Assembly (NCBI RefSeq): GCF_004000765.1 | Contig: NZ_BILW01000010.1 | Location: 1 to 64,000, forward strand | Source of the DNA: Paenibacillus chondroitinus NBRC 15376 | GTDB taxonomy: Bacteria > Bacillota > Bacilli > Paenibacillales > NBRC-103111 | Length of the DNA: 64,000 nucleotides | Direction: 5' to 3' | Shown here: one piece after another, positions 15,367 through 23,631 of the stretch | How positions within the stretch are numbered: position 1 is the stretch's first letter | How the letters are laid out: each line of letters starts with the position of its first letter | Translations under genes and position numbers: made by a program | The notes under the pieces: model-generated | Told to the model about the DNA's origin: nothing | The model's input: only the letters and a program-made list of their open reading frames with translations | The model's database searches: none

Positions 15367-17484
15367 TTGTACAACATCAGTATTGGAACTATTCTGGCAG
15401 CTTCGTTGCTATTTGTGATATTCACCTGGATCGGGAGTGTGAAAGCTTCTCGACTGCTCTATAGCCGCACCATTGAACGCATGCATCGCAAAACGCGCAA
15501 GCTGTTGTTCTGGGCCTGGTTCCCAATCATTCCGGCTGCAGCTATTCTAGGGGCTATCGCCTGGATGCAGCAGACCATGCTCACTGCCTTTTGGATCGAT
15601 CGTGCGCTGATTCAAGCACCGCTAATCCTTTTACCGCTTCTAACCATCTGGTTCGTAGCCGTGCCTAAACTGTTCAAGCTGCGCTCGATTACCAAACAGC
15701 CACAAGGTGACAAGGAGCAGGAAGCGACTGTTGATTCAACAGCACACTTGAGAGCTGCCGCTCCAGGCCTCATCATTCCTTTTCAAATGACAGCGCTCGC
15801 CGCATTAACTTCCTTTTATTTCGCGCTAGTTCCGCCTGTGCCGTTCAAATGGCTTGATATTTCCATACCGCTGGCTGTCTTCGTGCTGGCAACGGCAGGA
15901 CTTTGGTGTAGGCATCAGTTCCGTTACAGGGGGGTAAATAAAATGGAAGCTTATACGGCTCCGGCCTTTTGGAAACGAGGCTTGGCTATGGTCAGTGTAC
16001 TCGCCATCCTGGGAGCATCAGGCTATTATCTTTTTAACTATGCCATGGACAAAAGTGAGCTGCCGCCCGAAATTGATATGGCAAGCGGGACACATGATTA
16101 TGGCGGCGTAATGCCGGCCGATACGAGTATGCATAATCACCAAAGCGGAATGGCCGCAATGACGAGCAATTCGGGCAAAATGATCTCTGTCGCCGACCTG
16201 ACGGGCCCGCGCGAGGGGATACCGGATCGTCATTTTACACTAACCGCTCAGAGAAAGACCGTCACGCTCAGTTCCGGCAAAACTGTCGATGCCTGGACGT
16301 ACAACGGGCAAATTCCGGGTCCCGAGCTTCGCATGAAAGAGGGAGAGTTAATTGAGGTTACACTCATTAACCAAGATATTGAGCAAGGCGTTACGGCGCA
16401 TTGGCATGGTCTGGATGTGCCGAATGCTGAAGATGGCGTTGCCGGAGCCACGCAAAATGCGGTCATGCCGGGTGAAACGTATACGTATCGCTTTCGCGCC
16501 GAGCAGGTCGGCACGTTCTGGTATCACTCCCATCAGGACTCACGCGAAGCCGTCAGCATGGGACTCTTCGGGGCGTTGATCGTGGAGCCGAAAACGGAAC
16601 CTTTTCAGCCAGTCAAAGACATTACCGTGATGACGCATCGTTGGAAAGGAGCTTCGATTGCCGTTGGCGCCTCGGATCAACTCGAACGCATGGCGATCGC
16701 TCCAGGAACGCCTGTCCGAATGCGGCTGATTAATACGGACGATTGGGTGAATCAGAACTTCACACTCGTTGGCACACATTTTGAAGTGGCGGCTATTGAC
16801 GGAACAGAGCTGAATAAGCCCGATGTGTTAACGAATACACACGTAGTTGTCCCTACAGGTGGAAGGTATGATATCACGTTCATCATGCCTGAACGCCCGG
16901 TCTACCTAGATGTAGGAGAGAATCGGAGCGGAGGCATCCTCATGTCTTCAGATGGCAGTGGGGACGTCCCTGAAACTCCGCCAACCGTAGCGTTCGATCC
17001 TCTTACCTATGGCAGCCGGGCGGCAACCGCTTTTGATGCGAGCAGCCGCTTCGACAGAGAATTTACTTTGATTCTGGACAATAAGCTCGGTATTTTTAAC
17101 CGCAAATTTGATTTCCTCTATACTTTGAATGGAGGAGTATTCCCGAATGCGCCGATGTTTATGGTGAAGGAAGGGGATCTCGTGAAAACAACCTTCATTA
17201 ATCGAGGGAATGTCGACCACCCGATGCATTTGCACGGACATCACGTGCTTGTCCTGTCGCGCAATGGCAAGCCCTCAACTGGCAGCCCTTGGTGGTCCGA
17301 TACGCTGGACGTACTGCCCGGGGAGACGTATGAGGTCGCCTTTGTAGCCAATAATCCGGGATTATGGATGGATCACTGCCACAATCTTGTGCATGCCGCC
17401 GCAGGCATGTCGATGCACCTCATGTATGAAGGTGTGACGACCCCTTATGTCGTGGGCAGCGGAACACAAAATCATCCCGAGTAA
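15367..17484 (+). CDS. Multicopper oxidase with N-terminal membrane domain
   Basis: A 705-residue protein with about five to six membrane helices in the first 230 residues, followed by an extracellular cupredoxin region. All copper motifs are intact: HWHGLDVPN, FWYHSHQDS, HPMHLHGHH, and the type 1/type 3 site DHCHNLVHAAAGMSM with its axial methionine. It probably oxidises Cu(I), other metals or phenols with oxygen at the cell surface. A Met/His-rich stretch (MASGTHDYGG..TSMHNHQSGMAAM) before the catalytic part may bind copper. The start is TTG with AGGAGG 9 bases upstream. Monocistronic by context. Confidence 0.87.
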   Translation: MYNISIGTILAASLLFVIFTWIGSVKASRLLYSRTIERMHRKTRKLLFWAWFPIIPAAAILGAIAWMQQTMLTAFWIDRALIQAPLILLPLLTIWFVAVPKLFKLRSITKQPQGDKEQEATVDSTAHLRAAAPGLIIPFQMTALAALTSFYFALVPPVPFKWLDISIPLAVFVLATAGLWCRHQFRYRGVNKMEAYTAPAFWKRGLAMVSVLAILGASGYYLFNYAMDKSELPPEIDMASGTHDYGGVMPADTSMHNHQSGMAAMTSNSGKMISVADLTGPREGIPDRHFTLTAQRKTVTLSSGKTVDAWTYNGQIPGPELRMKEGELIEVTLINQDIEQGVTAHWHGLDVPNAEDGVAGATQNAVMPGETYTYRFRAEQVGTFWYHSHQDSREAVSMGLFGALIVEPKTEPFQPVKDITVMTHRWKGASIAVGASDQLERMAIAPGTPVRMRLINTDDWVNQNFTLVGTHFEVAAIDGTELNKPDVLTNTHVVVPTGGRYDITFIMPERPVYLDVGENRSGGILMSSDGSGDVPETPPTVAFDPLTYGSRAATAFDASSRFDREFTLILDNKLGIFNRKFDFLYTLNGGVFPNAPMFMVKEGDLVKTTFINRGNVDHPMHLHGHHVLVLSRNGKPSTGSPWWSDTLDVLPGETYEVAFVANNPGLWMDHCHNLVHAAAGMSMHLMYEGVTTPYVVGSGTQNHPE

Positions 17485-17531
17485 AAAGAGGGAAGGGATG
17501 TAGGGTTCGTGTTAGCATTCATAACATTTCG

Positions 17532-17560
17532 TTGACAAAATGCTGATGTCCGTTTACGCT
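17532..17560 (+). promoter_or_regulatory. Promoter of the riboswitch-controlled transcript
   Basis: -35 TTGACA (17532-17537) and -10 TACGCT (17555-17560), spacer 17 bp. Transcription would begin about 30 bases before the aptamer. Confidence 0.65.
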
Positions 17561-17596
17561 AGAGAAAAGCAGGAACGACACGAACTGAATAATCTC

Positions 17597-17663
17597 TTTC
17601 GTATAACCTTAATAATCGGATTAAGGGTCTCTACTTAGAAACCGTAAATTTCTAGCTACGAAG
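17597..17663 (+). promoter_or_regulatory. Purine riboswitch aptamer, guanine class (C74)
   Basis: A three-way junction with conserved purine-riboswitch core. P1 is 17597-17603 with 17657-17663. J1/2 is UAA. P2 CCTTAAT pairs with ATTAAGG and its loop ends CGG. J2/3 is GUCUCUAC, with C50 and U51 conserved. P3 TTAGAAA pairs with TTTCTAG around the loop CCGTAAA. The CC of L3 can pair with the GG of L2. The base at position 74 is C (17656), the determinant of guanine rather than adenine binding. Loop L2 is one base shorter and P3 about one base pair longer than in the xpt aptamer. Confidence 0.85.
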
Positions 17664-17702
17664 AATGTGCGCATTTGCATATTTTTCGTGGCTAGTTTTT
17701 TT
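17652..17702 (+). terminator. Riboswitch-controlled terminator overlapping the aptamer
   Basis: CTAGCTACGAA (17652-17662) pairs without mismatch (one G-U) with TTCGTGGCTAG (17685-17695), followed by seven T (17696-17702). The 5' arm consists of the aptamer's P3 and P1 3' strands, so aptamer folding and terminator folding exclude each other. Ligand binding should therefore allow read-through. Confidence 0.8.
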
Positions 17703-17748
17703 ATGTTCCTGACGTCATACAATAAACAGAAGCAGGAGGTTTATGCCC

Positions 17749-19089
17749 ATGGCGACAATTCTTATTAAGCAGGCAGAAATAGTAACAATGAACCGCGACG
17801 GGGATATTTTCGTTGGGGATATTCTCATTGAAGACGACAGGATTAAGGCCATTGGACCTGACTTGGATGTGGACACTGCACAGGTGGATAAAGTGATTGA
17901 CGCTAAAAACCGAACGGTCATTCCAGGCTTCGTGCAGACTCATATTCATCTATGCCAAACGTTGTTCCGAGGCAAAGGGGACGATCTGGAGCTGATGGAT
18001 TGGCTGAAACAGCGGATATGGCCGCTGGAAGCTTCCCATGACGAGGAATCCATCTATTATTCCGCATTGCTCGGCGTCGGCGAGTTGATTCAAAGCGGTA
18101 CAACGACCATCGTAGATATGGAGACGGTTCATCATACCGACTTCGCCTTCCAAGCCATCGCATCGAGCGGGATCCGCGCTTTGTCCGGCAAAGTGATGAT
18201 GGATAAGGGCGATGAGGTGCCATTTCCCTTGCAAGAAAAAACATCCGAATCGCTTCAGCAAAGCGTCGATTTGCTGGAAAAGTGGAATGGCCACGATGGT
18301 GGCCGCATCCAGTACGCGTTCTCGCCGCGATTCGTCATCTCTTGCACGGAGGAGCTGCTGCGTGAAGTACGCAGCTTATCCGAGCAGTACCAAGTGAAAG
18401 TGCATACTCACGCATCCGAGAATCTGGGCGAGATTGAGATTGTGCAGGCCGAGACCGGCATGCGCAATGTCGTATATCTCGACCATCTGGGCTTAGCGAA
18501 TGAGCGCCTCATTCTGGCGCACTGCATTTGGTTGGATGATGAGGAGAAGCGCATCATCCATGAGCGAGGCGTCCACGTGAGCCACTGCCCGGGCTCGAAC
18601 CTGAAGCTTGCTTCGGGCATTGCCGAGACGCCCGACATGCTGAAGCTCGACATCTCGGTCTCGCTTGGCGCTGATGGCGCCCCGTGCAACAACAATCTCG
18701 ACATGTTCAACGAAATGCGGTTGGCTGCGCTCATCCAGAAGCCCGTGCACGGACCGACGGCAATGAACGCGCAGACGGTCTTCCGCATGGCGACCATCGG
18801 CGGCGCCCGTGCGGTCGGTATGGAGCAAGAGATCGGCAGCCTCGAAGTCGGCAAGAAAGCCGATTTGGCGATCCTCGATCTCATCAATTTCCACACGTAT
18901 CCGTCCTTCGACGTGGACCCGATCTCGCGCATCGTGTACTCCGCGACACGTGCGGATGTGGAGACGACGATCATTAACGGTCGGATCGTCATGGAAAACC
19001 GCATCATGCGGACGATCGACAAGGACATTGTCCTGCCTGAGGCAAACCGCTCGATCCAGCGGCTGCTGAAGCGCGCAAATCTGCGCTAA
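17749..19089 (+). CDS. Amidohydrolase of the ATZ/TRZ (guanine/adenosine deaminase-like) family
   Basis: A 446-residue metal-dependent deaminase. The zinc ligands are visible as H65-x-H67 (QTHIH), H221 (HTHASE, with E224), H258 (LAHCIW) and D309 (GADGAPC). The C-terminal composite-sheet segment GSLEVGKKADLAILDL is typical. Family members deaminate guanine, 8-oxoguanine, S-adenosylhomocysteine, 5'-deoxyadenosine or triazines. A guanine-class riboswitch directly upstream favours a guanine-type substrate (inference). ATG 17749 is preferred over 17743 because it lies 9 rather than 3 bases from AGGAGG. Confidence 0.85.
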   Translation: MATILIKQAEIVTMNRDGDIFVGDILIEDDRIKAIGPDLDVDTAQVDKVIDAKNRTVIPGFVQTHIHLCQTLFRGKGDDLELMDWLKQRIWPLEASHDEESIYYSALLGVGELIQSGTTTIVDMETVHHTDFAFQAIASSGIRALSGKVMMDKGDEVPFPLQEKTSESLQQSVDLLEKWNGHDGGRIQYAFSPRFVISCTEELLREVRSLSEQYQVKVHTHASENLGEIEIVQAETGMRNVVYLDHLGLANERLILAHCIWLDDEEKRIIHERGVHVSHCPGSNLKLASGIAETPDMLKLDISVSLGADGAPCNNNLDMFNEMRLAALIQKPVHGPTAMNAQTVFRMATIGGARAVGMEQEIGSLEVGKKADLAILDLINFHTYPSFDVDPISRIVYSATRADVETTIINGRIVMENRIMRTIDKDIVLPEANRSIQRLLKRANLR

Positions 19090-19097
19090 CGAGCTAA

Positions 19098-19138
19098 AGC
19101 CAGCCTTCTACCGTATTCCGGTGGGGGCTGGCTTTTTA
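19098..19138 (+). terminator. Terminator of the amidohydrolase gene
   Basis: AGCCAGCC..TACCG and CGGTG..GGCTGGCT form an extended stem followed by TTTTT, nine bases after the stop codon. Confidence 0.9.
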
Positions 19139-19142
19139 TCCA

Positions 19143-19304
19143 CTATTTACCCCAAAGCAGCTTCCCAGCCTCCAGCTTCGTAAGTTTCGTAACATCGCGC
19201 CCTGCGTCCCAGGCATAGGCATCGGTTCGAATTGCACTTGATTCCGATACATAATAGGCTGATCTATTTGAAAATATTATAATATCGGAGAAATATTTTT
19301 CTTT
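19143..19304 (-). pseudogene. Possible 3' remnant of a lost gene
   Basis: A minus-strand frame open for 53 codons ends in a normal stop at 19143. It encodes a plausible protein C-terminus (…RTDAYAWDAGRDVTKLTKL then EAGKLLWGK) but has an upstream in-frame stop and no start codon or ribosome site. Composition changes from about 50% G+C here to strongly A+T-rich upstream. It may be the tail of a gene whose front was deleted. I do not recognise the family. Confidence 0.35.
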
Positions 19305-19445
19305 TTATAGAAGCATAAAGTAGATGGTAATCAAATACGTCGAAGCACTTTTAATGAAAAAAGTAAGCATAGTAACAGATAAAATAATAACTCGAAAAGT
19401 ACTGTTTTCGTAACACATGCCTGCTCAATCTAAGAGAATATCAAG

Positions 19446-19489
19446 TATAATGCAGGTATAAATACCTAAATATTTAGATATTTATACCT
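19446..19489 (+). promoter_or_regulatory. -10 box and 36-bp palindrome upstream of the chemotaxis receptor
   Basis: A perfect TATAAT (19446-19451) is followed at 19454 by a 36-bp palindrome with a single mismatch. Its outer arms are AGGTATAAATA/TATTTATACCT and its inner core is CTAAATATTTAG. The palindrome covers the expected transcription start. It may be an operator or a 5' RNA stem. No clear -35 box is visible. Confidence 0.5.
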
Positions 19490-19534
19490 AGTTCAATATT
19501 TGTGTGCTTGCGAGCTGCTCAGGAGGCGAAGAAG

Positions 19535-21304
19535 ATGCAAAAAGTTAACGGTACTCCCTTGAAATGGGGCTGGACAATTCGGAACAAGCTTATGGCCTTT
19601 TGTCTATTGTTGTTATTGATCCCTACACTTTCCCTATCAATAACCAGTTACTTTAACGCCAAAGATGAAACCGACAGGCTTATTGAGAAAAACCTCGAGA
19701 ACAGCGTCAAACTGATGGTTCAAAATATCATTCAACTGAATAATCTGGTGAAGAACGGTCAATTAACCAAGCAGCAAGCGGAGGAAGACGCTAAACTTAT
19801 CATGCTAGGCAGCAAGCAGGCAGATGGGACAAGACCGATTAATCGCAATATTGATTTGGGTGTGAATGGCTACTATTTTGTGCTAAATGACAAGGGAGAG
19901 CTGCAAGCGCATCCGAGTCTGGAAGGCCAGAACATCTGGGATAAACAGTCGTCGGACGGCATTTATTACATACAGGACATGATTAAACAGGGGCAAAACG
20001 GCGGCGGGTTTACGTTTTACAATTGGCCGTTGCCGGGTAGCAGCAAGGAAGCGCTGAAAATCGCCTATGCGCTCAAGGTGCCGGAGTGGAATTGGATTGT
20101 TGCGGCGGGATCCTACTACCAGGACTACAATGAAGGGCAGGCTCGCATGCTGCACTCCACGATCACGGTGCTGGTGATCTGCCTTGTGCTCGGAGCGGCG
20201 GGAGTTATTTTATTTTCAAACCATATTTCCAAACCGATTAAAAAGATTGCCGCCGAGGCTCGGAAGATGGCGACAGGCGATCTGACTTCGGATGCCTTGC
20301 GCATTAAGAACAGGGATGAGATCGGCAAGCTGGCCAGTGATTTTACGACGATGAGTACGAATTTAAAATCGCTGGTGAAGCAAGTGATGCATAGCTCGGA
20401 TCAAGTTTCCATTGCCTCCCAAACGCTGCAGTCCTCTATTGAGGAAACGACGCAAGCTTCAAGGAATATAGCGGAGTCCACGCAGCAGATTGCGGCCGGC
20501 ATTGAAACACAAGCGATGAGCACGGAGCAAAGTTCCAGGGCGATGGAAGAAATGACGCAGGGCATTCTGCGCATTGCCGATACCTCCTCGCAAGCTTATG
20601 AAACGTCGATTCAATCGAAGACGGAAGCGGAATATGGCTTCGGGCTGATCGAACAGTCGATTGCCAAAATGCAGTCCGTGCAGCAAGCGGTCAACAATAT
20701 CTCCAAGGTGATGGAGACGTTGAATGTGCGCTCCCAGGAAATTAGCGGCATCGTCACTGTGATTTCGGATATCTCCTCGCAAACGAGCTTGCTTTCGCTG
20801 AATGCGTCCATTGAGGCCGCACGGGCCGGGGAACAGGGCCGGGGGTTTGCCGTTGTTGCGTCCGAGGTGAAAAAGCTGGCGGAAATGTCGAAACATTCGT
20901 CCGAGCAGATCAAGGAGCTTGTCTTCCAAGTGCAGGCGGACATCGCTTCGGCTTCCAGTTCGACTGTCCAAGGCATCGACGAATTCCAGCAAGGCATGCT
21001 TGCTATCGAGCAAACAGGAACAGCATTTGCCAAAATTGTGGAAACGGCCCAAGGCGTCGTAGGTCAAATTCAGGAGGCTTCGGCAGCCTCTGAGCAAATG
21101 TCGGCAAGCTCCCAAGAGATTACCGCCACGTTGCAGGAACTGGATCGCATTGCCAGGCATTCGGCCAGAAGTTCTGGGGCGATTACCGCTGCCACAGAAG
21201 AACAAATTGCCACGATAGATGAGATCGCGCAATCCTCCAGCTCTCTGAATCACATGGCGACGACCCTCAAGGAGATGGCACATCGGTTTCATATTAAGGA
21301 ATAG
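19535..21304 (+). CDS. Methyl-accepting chemotaxis protein
   Basis: A 589-residue receptor. TM1 is at about residues 18-38, then an extracellular sCache-type sensor with the [21 protein letters not shown] and [14 protein letters not shown] signatures. TM2 is at about 208-228, then HAMP, then a long coiled-coil signalling domain whose tip contains [21 protein letters not shown]. It would control the CheA kinase at the cell pole. ATG 19535 has AGGAGG 8 bases upstream. No other chemotaxis genes are nearby, so it is an orphan receptor. The flanks carry two possible gene remnants, which suggests that the locus has been rearranged. Confidence 0.92.
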   Translation: MQKVNGTPLKWGWTIRNKLMAFCLLLLLIPTLSLSITSYFNAKDETDRLIEKNLENSVKLMVQNIIQLNNLVKNGQLTKQQAEEDAKLIMLGSKQADGTRPINRNIDLGVNGYYFVLNDKGELQAHPSLEGQNIWDKQSSDGIYYIQDMIKQGQNGGGFTFYNWPLPGSSKEALKIAYALKVPEWNWIVAAGSYYQDYNEGQARMLHSTITVLVICLVLGAAGVILFSNHISKPIKKIAAEARKMATGDLTSDALRIKNRDEIGKLASDFTTMSTNLKSLVKQVMHSSDQVSIASQTLQSSIEETTQASRNIAESTQQIAAGIETQAMSTEQSSRAMEEMTQGILRIADTSSQAYETSIQSKTEAEYGFGLIEQSIAKMQSVQQAVNNISKVMETLNVRSQEISGIVTVISDISSQTSLLSLNASIEAARAGEQGRGFAVVASEVKKLAEMSKHSSEQIKELVFQVQADIASASSSTVQGIDEFQQGMLAIEQTGTAFAKIVETAQGVVGQIQEASAASEQMSASSQEITATLQELDRIARHSARSSGAITAATEEQIATIDEIAQSSSSLNHMATTLKEMAHRFHIKE

Positions 21305-21343
21305 GCGGTATAGCAAACGTCTTGTATACGCGCAGTTCTACAA

Positions 21344-21377
21344 AGAGAGCGACCGGAAAATTTTCCGGTCGCTCTCT
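21344..21377. terminator. Perfect 34-bp palindrome after the chemotaxis receptor gene
   Basis: AGAGAGCGACCGGAAAA (21344-21360) is followed directly by its exact complement. It forms a 17-bp stem with practically no spacer and is positioned like a terminator, but there is no proper T-tract on either strand. It may be a processed transcript end or a protein-binding site. Confidence 0.5.
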
Positions 21378-21391
21378 GCTTAGTTGAACCC

Positions 21392-21499
21392 TCACCTTGC
21401 CCCCACGACCCACTCGCAGCTGTTCCTGACGAGTTCCCGGTATACGGGATGCTGGAAGGACGCCGCCACCAGAGACAAACCCGAGCAGGCCAACCCCCT
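21392..21499 (-). pseudogene. Possible 3' remnant of a lost gene
   Basis: A short minus-strand frame ends at a TGA at 21392-21394 and reads like a protein C-terminus (SLVAASFQHPVYRELVRNSC then EWVVGAR). It has no start, no ribosome site and no continuation upstream. Such an ending is seen in ThuA-like proteins, but the fragment is too short to assign. It lies on the opposite side of the receptor gene from the 19143-19304 remnant. Confidence 0.25.
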
Positions 21500-21613
21500 T
21501 AACGGACCTATAGTTCTCTAAAACTCATCTGAGGCTATAGTAAACAAGTTTCCGATTTCGTTCTTCGACCATATACTATTGCATTCATTAAATACAGGGA
21601 AGGAGGGACTACA

Positions 21614-22687
21614 ATGGTCCACTTCTCAAAGCCCCTTATACAAACTAAGGTCCAAGTAAAGATTAAACAAACCCATAACCCGCAAGTTATCAAAATTGTG
21701 CCCGTGGCTGGTCAAGTCAGCGATATTCGCGTTAATTCAACTACAAACCGCGTCTATTATGTCTTTGACGAAAATCTAGTAGGCGTGCTGGACGGTAACA
21801 CGAATAAAGTGATTGGCAGCGTGCAGACGGGAGATGGCGCTACATTTCTTGCTGTGAACACGCGTACCAACCGAATTTATTCAACAAACTTCCGTGCTGC
21901 TAACGTCACTGTTATTAATGGGAAAACAAACAAGGTCATCACCAACGTACCTGTCGGTGAGCGCCCTTTTGGCATTGCTGTCCATCGCATAAGCAATCGC
22001 ATTTATGTCGCCAATACGAGTGGAACGATAAGCGTGATCGACGGCGTCACCAACCGTGTCCTGAAAACCATAAAAGTCGGCGGATCACCGGCCCTTATCG
22101 CTATCGATGAACGAACCAATCGGATCTATGTCACTAATGTAATGAAAGACTCCGTTCATGTTATCGATGGCACTACGTTGAGCGTAATTAAAACGATTAA
22201 AGTAGGCAAAAATCCAATCATTACGCCGGGTATCATCCCTGAGACAAACCGGATTTATGTAGCTAATAACCTAAGCCGATTTGCCTCTGTGATATCAGGA
22301 ACAACGCTCGGTAAAAGCAAGCCCATTCAACTCGGAAAGCTCCAAAGCGAGCTTGCTGTAAACGACCTAACGAATCTCGTCTATCTGACAAGCGCTCAGC
22401 AAGAGGGGAAAGGCAAATTGTTCGTTGTTAGCGGGCTAACCCATACGATTACAGCAACCTTATCCATTCCCACGTTCTCTTCGCTCCTCGTCAACCCGTT
22501 GACGAACCGTTATTATGTCGGAGATACAGACACGCGAAATTTGTTCGTATACAGCGGACTAACCAATCGGCTGCTGGTCAAGCTGCGAACGGGGCAGTCA
22601 GCAGGGAGCATGGCCTTGAATAAGCGGAGCAACCGGATTTATGTCGGCAATGAAAACTCGATCACCGTTGTTCAAGATCATAAATAA
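21614..22687 (+). CDS. YVTN-type beta-propeller repeat protein
   Basis: A 357-residue protein made of about seven to eight repeats of roughly 40 residues, each with the TNRIYVxN…VIDGxTNxVxxTIxVG pattern (YVTN/YncE type). It folds as a beta-propeller, a scaffold for ligand or protein binding. No signal peptide or membrane segment is visible, so location is uncertain. Relatives are often surface or S-layer associated. The start has GGAAGGAGG upstream. It stands alone. Confidence 0.85.
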   Translation: MVHFSKPLIQTKVQVKIKQTHNPQVIKIVPVAGQVSDIRVNSTTNRVYYVFDENLVGVLDGNTNKVIGSVQTGDGATFLAVNTRTNRIYSTNFRAANVTVINGKTNKVITNVPVGERPFGIAVHRISNRIYVANTSGTISVIDGVTNRVLKTIKVGGSPALIAIDERTNRIYVTNVMKDSVHVIDGTTLSVIKTIKVGKNPIITPGIIPETNRIYVANNLSRFASVISGTTLGKSKPIQLGKLQSELAVNDLTNLVYLTSAQQEGKGKLFVVSGLTHTITATLSIPTFSSLLVNPLTNRYYVGDTDTRNLFVYSGLTNRLLVKLRTGQSAGSMALNKRSNRIYVGNENSITVVQDHK

Positions 22688-22688
22688 C

Positions 22689-22733
22689 AAATAAGCCCCA
22701 AAACCCACAGAAGGTGGGCTTGGAGGCTTATTT
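22689..22733 (+). terminator. Terminator of the YVTN protein gene
   Basis: AAATAAGCC..CCCAC with GTGGG..GGCTTATTT forms a long imperfect stem just after the stop codon. The T-tract is short. Confidence 0.7.
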
Positions 22734-22740
22734 GCGTCGA

Positions 22741-22770
22741 TGTCGGTCTTGATCGGTCTTGATCGGTCTT
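22741..22770. repeat. Three tandem decamers
   Basis: The 10-mer GATCGGTCTT occurs three times in tandem (the first copy has TG for GA), followed by degenerate TTGTCCTTGGTT-like sequence. It sits between the convergent 3' ends of the YVTN and nucleotide-sugar dehydrogenase genes. Confidence 0.7.
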
Positions 22771-22812
22771 GTCCTTGGTTCGTTTTGTTCTTGGTTGGCC
22801 TTGAATTTGCTC

Positions 22813-23583
22813 TTATCCCTCGTTGCTTGCGCGAAGGGTGGTATTTTTGCGCTGTACAGCTTTCATCAGATCAGCATTGGCCGCATGTTCATCGGCCATA
22901 TGAATCAACGCGCCGACGTCTTTCGGCAAGCATTTGCCGCCGTAGCCGCGATTGTTCTCATAGACAAAGGTGTGGCTTCGCCCTATTCTCGGATCCTCCA
23001 GCCAAACCTCTCGAAGCTCGTTGTAATTGATGCCATGGGCTCCGGCAATATCGTAAAACTCATTGCAAAAAGATACCTTAAGCGCAAGGAAGCAGTTCTC
23101 CATATACTTCGCCAACTCTGCGGTACGGGCATCCGTCTGCCGAATTCGAACCTCTGCATTATATACTTGCTGGTAGGCACGAATGACAATGGAGATGTCA
23201 GCAGATTGCCCACCAAACGTTAACCATGTCCGGTGACGCAAATCTGAGAAATGATGGTCGACGGTTTCCCCATAATATTCGGGTTGAAACACGATTCTTT
23301 TTCCTGTCCGTTCCTTCATTGCATCTGTAAAGCCGACAGGAACGGTCGATCGAATCACAATCACAGCAGCGCTCAGCCACGAGATTACTTCCTCAACAAT
23401 AGAGGTATCACATTGACCATCCGGAAGCGAGGGAGTTGGCACACAAACAAAAGCTACCTCGCAAGCATTTACTTCCGATTTGCTGCCTATTTCCATAGGT
23501 GCATCATACACTGACGCATTCGGAAATAATACGTGAATCGCTTTTCCCACATGCCCGTAGCCAACAATACCCATTTTTATCAT
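22813..23583 (-). CDS. Short UDP-glucose/GDP-mannose dehydrogenase family protein
   Basis: A 256-residue NAD-dependent dehydrogenase with the Rossmann motif GYGHVG (residues 8-13), the RSTVPVG loop and the catalytic cysteine C218 in GYGGKCLPKD. Normal family members have about 430 residues. Here the C-terminal UDP-binding domain is absent and the protein ends 38 residues after the active-site cysteine. The frame ends cleanly with no obvious coding remnant downstream, so it is either a compact natural variant or an old truncation. ATG 23583 is chosen because AAGGAG lies about 11 bases upstream. Confidence 0.8.
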   Translation of the reverse strand: MIKMGIVGYGHVGKAIHVLFPNASVYDAPMEIGSKSEVNACEVAFVCVPTPSLPDGQCDTSIVEEVISWLSAAVIVIRSTVPVGFTDAMKERTGKRIVFQPEYYGETVDHHFSDLRHRTWLTFGGQSADISIVIRAYQQVYNAEVRIRQTDARTAELAKYMENCFLALKVSFCNEFYDIAGAHGINYNELREVWLEDPRIGRSHTFVYENNRGYGGKCLPKDVGALIHMADEHAANADLMKAVQRKNTTLRASNEG

Positions 23584-23631
23584 ATAACCCTCGCTCCTTC
23601 TCATTCGCTGTTTACAACGTGCTAGATGCTG

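Noticed and set aside
20459-21316. 285-codon minus-strand frame
   Set aside because: Antisense to the chemotaxis receptor. Open only because of its codon usage.
22689-22770. Riboswitch or structured RNA between convergent genes
   Set aside because: The structure is a simple terminator followed by tandem decamers. Nothing resembles a known RNA family.
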